From the NCBI GenBank assembly GCA_025758065.1, contig CP107199.1, positions 2,267,501 to 2,331,500 of the forward strand: 64,000 nucleotides of DNA, given 5' to 3'. The translations under genes were made by a program, and so were the position numbers. Source of the DNA: Lachnospiraceae bacterium (GTDB lineage Bacteria; Bacillota; Clostridia; Lachnospirales; Lachnospiraceae). The first letter of the stretch is position 1. Every line of letters begins with the position of its first letter. A model generated the notes under the pieces. The model searched no databases. It was not told the origin of the DNA and saw nothing but the letters and a program-made list of their open reading frames with translations. Below, piece by piece: positions 59,828 to 64,000 of this stretch.

Positions 59828-62521
59828 ATGAAAGAAAGATCAAAAATCCTGAACCTTATGATTGCTAAAACGGACAGAGCAAACAGTGAACGCTGGCTTC
59901 CTCTTTGGATGCACTCTTATGACACAGCCGGTGTTATGGAGTATCTTTATCATAACTGGCTCCCACTGGCTGTTATAAAAGTGATCGGCAAAGATTTTGG
60001 GGAAGAGATGGGCTTGAAGGTATGCTTGTTTCTTGCATACATCCACGATGCGGGCAAGCTCTGTAGCCAATTTCAAAGCGGTGTTGCCGAGCAGGTAAGA
60101 GATATCCGGGAAAAATTGTTTCAGGAAGCTATTTCACTTGTTTTATCCAAAAACCTGACGAAAAAGATACCTCATTCCTTATGCGGGGAAGGTATTTTGA
60201 GAAAATATGGGGTACCGGTAGGAATTGCTGTGATCGTTGGCTCTCATCACGGCAGTACACCCGAGTATTATTCGGATATAGCGGAAGAAAATATAGAAAC
60301 TTATGGAAAAGATGTATTTTTTGGACAGCAGAAAGATAAGTGGGAAAAAGTATGGAAAGAATGGCTTGATATAGCACTTGAAAAAAGTGGATTTTCTAGC
60401 GTAGAAGAAATTCCGGATATTAGTATGGAAGTACAGGTGATCCTAACCGGACTTTTGATCATGGCGGACTGGATCGCTTCTAATACATATTACTTTCCTT
60501 TGATAAATACTGCCTGTTTGGGTGCGGATACGGATTATCCAAAGAGAGTGAACAATGCTATTGAAAAGCTGGATCTTCCAGAATTCTGGATTCCAGGGGA
60601 AAATGACTGGGGAATGGATGATACACTTTTTGAAGAAAGATTTGGATTTGCACCAAGAGAAGTACAGCATACAGCAATGGAAATAGCACAAAACACCACA
60701 GAGCCGGGCATTTTTATTCTGGAAGCTCAGATGGGCGTTGGAAAAACAGAAGCAGCCCTGGCAGTGGCGGAGATTTTAGGGCAAAAAGCAGGAAGTGGTG
60801 GAATTTTCTTCGGATTGCCTACACAGGCTACAGCAAACGGACTTTTTCCAAGGCTGATGAAGTGGGCGGAGCAGCAGTCAGAAAATGTAAAACTTGGTAT
60901 ACGTCTGGCACATGGAGCGGTTGAATTAAATGAGGATTATCAGCAGTTGATAAAAGGTTCTGCTTCATCAGTGGGAGAAGATGAGGAAAACAATCTGGTA
61001 GTACATAGTTGGTTTGAGGGTAGAAAAGTGGCACTGCTGGCTGATTTTGTGATCGGAACGATTGATCAGCTTCTGATGGCAGCTTTGATACAGCGCCATG
61101 TAATGCTGCGGCATCTGGGGCTGGCAGGAAAGGTGGTCATTATCGATGAAGCTCACTCATTTGAAATGTATATGGAGTCCTTTTTGGAAAGAGCATTAGA
61201 ATGGCTGGGCACCTACCATGCTCCGGTAATCGTTTTATCAGCTACACTTCCTCAGAAACGTCGTTTTGATCTAATAAAAGCTTATTTAGGTAAAAAAGAC
61301 ATGGATGAGAATGCAGACTGGTGCAATACCGCAGGTTATCCTCTTTTTACCTGGACAGATGGTGAGCAGGTTTGCCAAAAACAGATGAGCCTGGGAGTCG
61401 AGAAAGATATTATTCAGGTCATCTGGAGTAAAGATGAGGAATGTATGGATATTCTGAAAAATTCTCTGAAAGATGGAGGTTGTGCCGGCATTATTTTAAA
61501 CACAGTTGCAAGAGCGCAGGATTTTGCTCAAAAGCTCTCTGAATGTTTTCCGGAATGTGAAATGATTCAAATGCATTCACAGTTTATTATATCGGATCGT
61601 GCAGAGATCGAAAGAGAAATTTTAAAACGTGCAGGAAAAAATTCAACACCAGAACAGAGAAATAAACTGATCATAGTGGGAACTCAGGTGTTAGAACAAT
61701 CTCTTGATATTGATTTTGACGTGATGATTACAGATCTTTGTCCTATGGATCTGCTGCTTCAGAGAATTGGCCGTGAACATCGTCATAAGGGAAGAAAGAG
61801 ACCATTGTGTCTGCAAAAAGCAAAATGTTATGTTTTAACAGAAACAAGGGTTGTTTATGATAAATGGCTGCTTCAGAGGACAGCAGACAAACTTCCAGAA
61901 TACTTTTGCCTTCCGGATGATATTCCTGTTTATGTTCAGGATGTGTATGCAGAGCCGAACGAGGATGAGAAGAATGATTTGTGGGATGAGTATATGCGGC
62001 ATTTAGAAAAGCTGGAAGAGGATGCGAAGCGGTTTCGAGTGGGAGAACCAGTTTGTGAGGAAGAAGATAATCCGGAATTTGATAGTATAAAAGGCTGGTT
62101 AAACAATACAAGTGCAGAATTAACAGATGCGGCAGCACTTGCATCTGTGCGTTCAGGATCCCCAGCCATCGAAGTACTTGTTTTACAGAAAAAAGGAGAA
62201 GATATCTGTTTTCTGCCATGGCAATATGAAGGAAAGCGTGTTCCTGCAGATAATATTCCATCAGAAGAAGAAGCAAAGGAGATATTGAAACAAAGGCTGC
62301 GGCTGTCATCTATATTTTCAAAAGAATACAATTATAAAGAGGTATTACAGAAATTGAGAGATGATACAGACCAGTATTTTGCACAGTGGCAATATGCCCC
62401 AAAACTTCGTGAAGAACTTGTACTTTTATTGGATGAAAATTTTTATACAGAATTAAATGGATATGATCTGCATTATGATAAAAGGACCGGATTATCCAGC
62501 AGAGAGGAGGAGAAAAATTGA
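59828..62521 (+). CDS. cas3: CRISPR-associated nuclease-helicase Cas3 (type I-E)
   Basis: This 897-aa effector degrades target DNA recruited by Cascade. The N-terminal HD nuclease has H29 ('WMHSYDTAG'), 'AYIHDAGKLCSQF' (about 71-83) and 'GSHHGSTPEYY'. The superfamily 2 helicase has Walker A 'EAQMGVGKTEAALAVAEILG' (about 297), DEAH box 'VIIDEAHSFEMYMESFLERA' (about 436), 'VLSATLPQKR' and 'LLQRIGREHRHKG'. All key residues appear intact. Length is typical of type I-E Cas3. It opens the operon behind its own promoter and overlaps cse1 by 4 nt. Confidence 0.97.
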   Translation: MKERSKILNLMIAKTDRANSERWLPLWMHSYDTAGVMEYLYHNWLPLAVIKVIGKDFGEEMGLKVCLFLAYIHDAGKLCSQFQSGVAEQVRDIREKLFQEAISLVLSKNLTKKIPHSLCGEGILRKYGVPVGIAVIVGSHHGSTPEYYSDIAEENIETYGKDVFFGQQKDKWEKVWKEWLDIALEKSGFSSVEEIPDISMEVQVILTGLLIMADWIASNTYYFPLINTACLGADTDYPKRVNNAIEKLDLPEFWIPGENDWGMDDTLFEERFGFAPREVQHTAMEIAQNTTEPGIFILEAQMGVGKTEAALAVAEILGQKAGSGGIFFGLPTQATANGLFPRLMKWAEQQSENVKLGIRLAHGAVELNEDYQQLIKGSASSVGEDEENNLVVHSWFEGRKVALLADFVIGTIDQLLMAALIQRHVMLRHLGLAGKVVIIDEAHSFEMYMESFLERALEWLGTYHAPVIVLSATLPQKRRFDLIKAYLGKKDMDENADWCNTAGYPLFTWTDGEQVCQKQMSLGVEKDIIQVIWSKDEECMDILKNSLKDGGCAGIILNTVARAQDFAQKLSECFPECEMIQMHSQFIISDRAEIEREILKRAGKNSTPEQRNKLIIVGTQVLEQSLDIDFDVMITDLCPMDLLLQRIGREHRHKGRKRPLCLQKAKCYVLTETRVVYDKWLLQRTADKLPEYFCLPDDIPVYVQDVYAEPNEDEKNDLWDEYMRHLEKLEEDAKRFRVGEPVCEEEDNPEFDSIKGWLNNTSAELTDAAALASVRSGSPAIEVLVLQKKGEDICFLPWQYEGKRVPADNIPSEEEAKEILKQRLRLSSIFSKEYNYKEVLQKLRDDTDQYFAQWQYAPKLREELVLLLDENFYTELNGYDLHYDKRTGLSSREEEKN

Positions 62522-64000
62522 AAATACCGGAATTTAACCTGTTAGATGAAAAATGGATCCAGGTATTAAAAAATGATTGTTCTGAAGAACTGGTATCTTT
62601 ACCGGAAGTATTGATCCATGCACATGAATACAGGGATCTCAGTGGAGACACACCAGAGCAGGACATGGCTGTTTTGCGATTGCTTCTGGCAGTATTACAT
62701 ACTGTGTTTTCAAGTGTTGACCAGGATGGACAGACAGACTGGATCGATTCACCAGTGAAAGCCAGAAAAAGATGGAGAGCTTTATGGGAGAAAGGATATT
62801 TTAAAGAAGATGTGATCCGTACATATCTGGGAAAATATCATGAACGCTTCTGGTTGTTCCATGGTCAATATCCATTCTGGCAGATACCGGAAGCAGCTGT
62901 AGGAACGGAATATACGGTTGCAAAATTAAATGGTGAACTTTCTGAAAGTGGAAACAAAGTACGTCTTTTTCCATTATGTAATGGCATCAGAAAGCAGGAA
63001 ATGGAATATGCAGCAGCAGCCAGGTGGCTTTTATATGTAAATGCCTATGATGATACTTCTGCAAAGCCAAAAGAAAAAGGCCTTCCGTCTCCAGGAGTTG
63101 GATGGCCGGGAAAGCTGGGATTGATCGCTGCAGTTGGAGATAACCTTTTTCAGACGCTTATGTTAAATCTTACCTTTTTAAAAGATGGAAGAAGTCTTTG
63201 GGAGGGGGAAGAAAGACCGGTATGGGAGAGGGAACCATCTAAAAAAGAGAGACAGGAAATTGCAGTTCCTGATAATCTGGCAGAGCTTCTTACTTTGCAG
63301 TCAAGGCGGCTTCTATTAAAACGAGATCATAATAAAGTGGTTGGATATTATTTGCTGGGAGGAGATTTCTTCGACAAAAACCTGGCATATGCAGAACAGA
63401 TGACTGTGTGGAGAGAAGTAAAAGAAAAAGATCGAAAATTTTTTATTCCACGCAGACATGATCCTTCCAGACAAATGTGGCGGGATTTCGGAAGTATATT
63501 TGTGGAATCGGGAGCAAATGTACGAAAGCCGGGAGTTGTCAGCTGGTATGATACCATAGCAACAGAAATGCAGTGGAAAATGAGACCGATCCGTTTCCGG
63601 ATTGCTTCTGTACAATATGGTGATAAAGATTTTTTTGTGAATGATACATTTAATGATTCACTGGCCTTTCAAGGAGAATTGCTTTTACAGATGAGCCGCC
63701 CGTGGCAGACCAGGATACTGGACGAGATCAATAAATGTGAAGAAGTAGCCGGGGCTATTGGGACACTGGAAGGAAATCTTGCCAGGGCAGAAGGCAGAGA
63801 TGCAGATATTGTCTATGCAAAGGAAGTATTTTACGACCGGATCGACCAACCGTTTAGACGATGGCTTATGGAAATCGTACCAGAAACAGATGACATATCA
63901 GAAGTTTGTGAAAAGCTGGACGAGATCATCCAAAAGAGTGGGAAAGAACTGGGAGAAGAAATGGTTTCAAATGCAGGAGAAACTGCTTTTGTGGGAAGAA
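62518..64000 (+). CDS. cse1: type I-E Cascade large subunit Cse1 (CasA/Cas8e), 3' end beyond window
   Basis: About 494 residues are visible from TTG 62518, which has GGAGG at 62506-62510 and 7 nt spacing and overlaps the cas3 stop. 'IPEFNLLDEKWIQV' and 'HEYRDLSGDTPEQDMAVLRL' followed by 'LLAVLHTVF' are typical of the Cse1 N-terminus; 'FWLFHGQYPFWQIPEA' and 'LFPLCNGIRKQEMEYAAAAR' continue the family pattern. Cse1 recognises the PAM and recruits Cas3. No stop is reached by 64000, so the gene is cut by the window edge. Later cas genes and any array would lie downstream. Confidence 0.93.
   Translation, partial: MKIPEFNLLDEKWIQVLKNDCSEELVSLPEVLIHAHEYRDLSGDTPEQDMAVLRLLLAVLHTVFSSVDQDGQTDWIDSPVKARKRWRALWEKGYFKEDVIRTYLGKYHERFWLFHGQYPFWQIPEAAVGTEYTVAKLNGELSESGNKVRLFPLCNGIRKQEMEYAAAARWLLYVNAYDDTSAKPKEKGLPSPGVGWPGKLGLIAAVGDNLFQTLMLNLTFLKDGRSLWEGEERPVWEREPSKKERQEIAVPDNLAELLTLQSRRLLLKRDHNKVVGYYLLGGDFFDKNLAYAEQMTVWREVKEKDRKFFIPRRHDPSRQMWRDFGSIFVESGANVRKPGVVSWYDTIATEMQWKMRPIRFRIASVQYGDKDFFVNDTFNDSLAFQGELLLQMSRPWQTRILDEINKCEEVAGAIGTLEGNLARAEGRDADIVYAKEVFYDRIDQPFRRWLMEIVPETDDISEVCEKLDEIIQKSGKELGEEMVSNAGETAFVGR

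Noticed and set aside
61743..62331. Two - strand open frames of 131-188 aa
   Set aside because: Both lie within the cas3 coding region in the opposite direction and show no domain.
59606..64000. CRISPR array near the cas genes
   Set aside because: No spaced direct repeats of 28-30 bp are visible in the window; an array, if any, lies further downstream.

Overview
The window reads as the chromosome of an anaerobic, endospore-forming Clostridia bacterium, most likely a Lachnospiraceae member. The evidence is a complete spoIIIAA-AH operon, spoIVB next to spo0A, the xseA-xseB-ispA-dxs-tlyA-nadK-argR-recN gene order, AGGAGG ribosome-binding sites and moderate GC. The genus cannot be fixed from the sequence alone.

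Positions 1-29.8 kb are conserved core genome, all on the + strand: a ComEA-like protein, an orphan OmpR-type response regulator, rlmH, the spoIIIA operon (the SpoIIIA channel between mother cell and forespore), an Asp23/YqhY protein, nusB, exonuclease VII, isoprenoid genes (ispA, dxs), tlyA, nadK, argR, recN, spoIVB, spo0A, glgA, several small membrane or housekeeping genes, secG, rnr and smpB. Positions 29.8-34.2 kb are a debris zone. It holds two long palindromic elements, a fragment of a dispersed repeat, a DUF364-like gene behind a deleted ABC-transporter ATPase pseudogene, tRNA-Glu(CUC), a MATE exporter with a palindromic operator, and a possible small RNA.

Positions 34.2-59.6 kb are an unusually dense acyl-CoA metabolism island. 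It has five family III (CaiB/BaiF) CoA-transferases, three crotonase-fold hydratases/isomerases, one hydratase-2 (MaoC-type) protein, two acyl-CoA dehydrogenases, EtfBA, two FabK/nitronate-monooxygenase-like flavoproteins, a flavin reductase-like protein, two paralogous GntP-family permeases, an acyl-CoA ligase and a PucR-type regulator. There is no thiolase and no 3-hydroxyacyl-CoA dehydrogenase. The set could import carboxylic or hydroxy acids, load them onto CoA, and interconvert hydroxyacyl-, enoyl- and saturated acyl-CoAs, but it cannot complete beta-oxidation. A 15-bp palindrome (TGGTT-N5-AACCA, with small variations) recurs in four intergenic regions of this island and may be the operator of a common regulator. 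A RelBE-type toxin-antitoxin pair sits inside the island.

Positions 59.8-64 kb begin a type I-E CRISPR-Cas operon (cas3, then cse1/cas8e running off the window edge). No CRISPR array lies inside the window.

Two dispersed non-coding element families show transposition hallmarks. Family A is about 203 bp, with one intact copy flanked by an 8-9 bp duplication. Family B is 163 bp, with two copies, 19-bp terminal inverted repeats and 4-bp flanking duplications. The family B terminal sequence also occurs alone, 21-27 bp upstream of the start codon of several unrelated genes.
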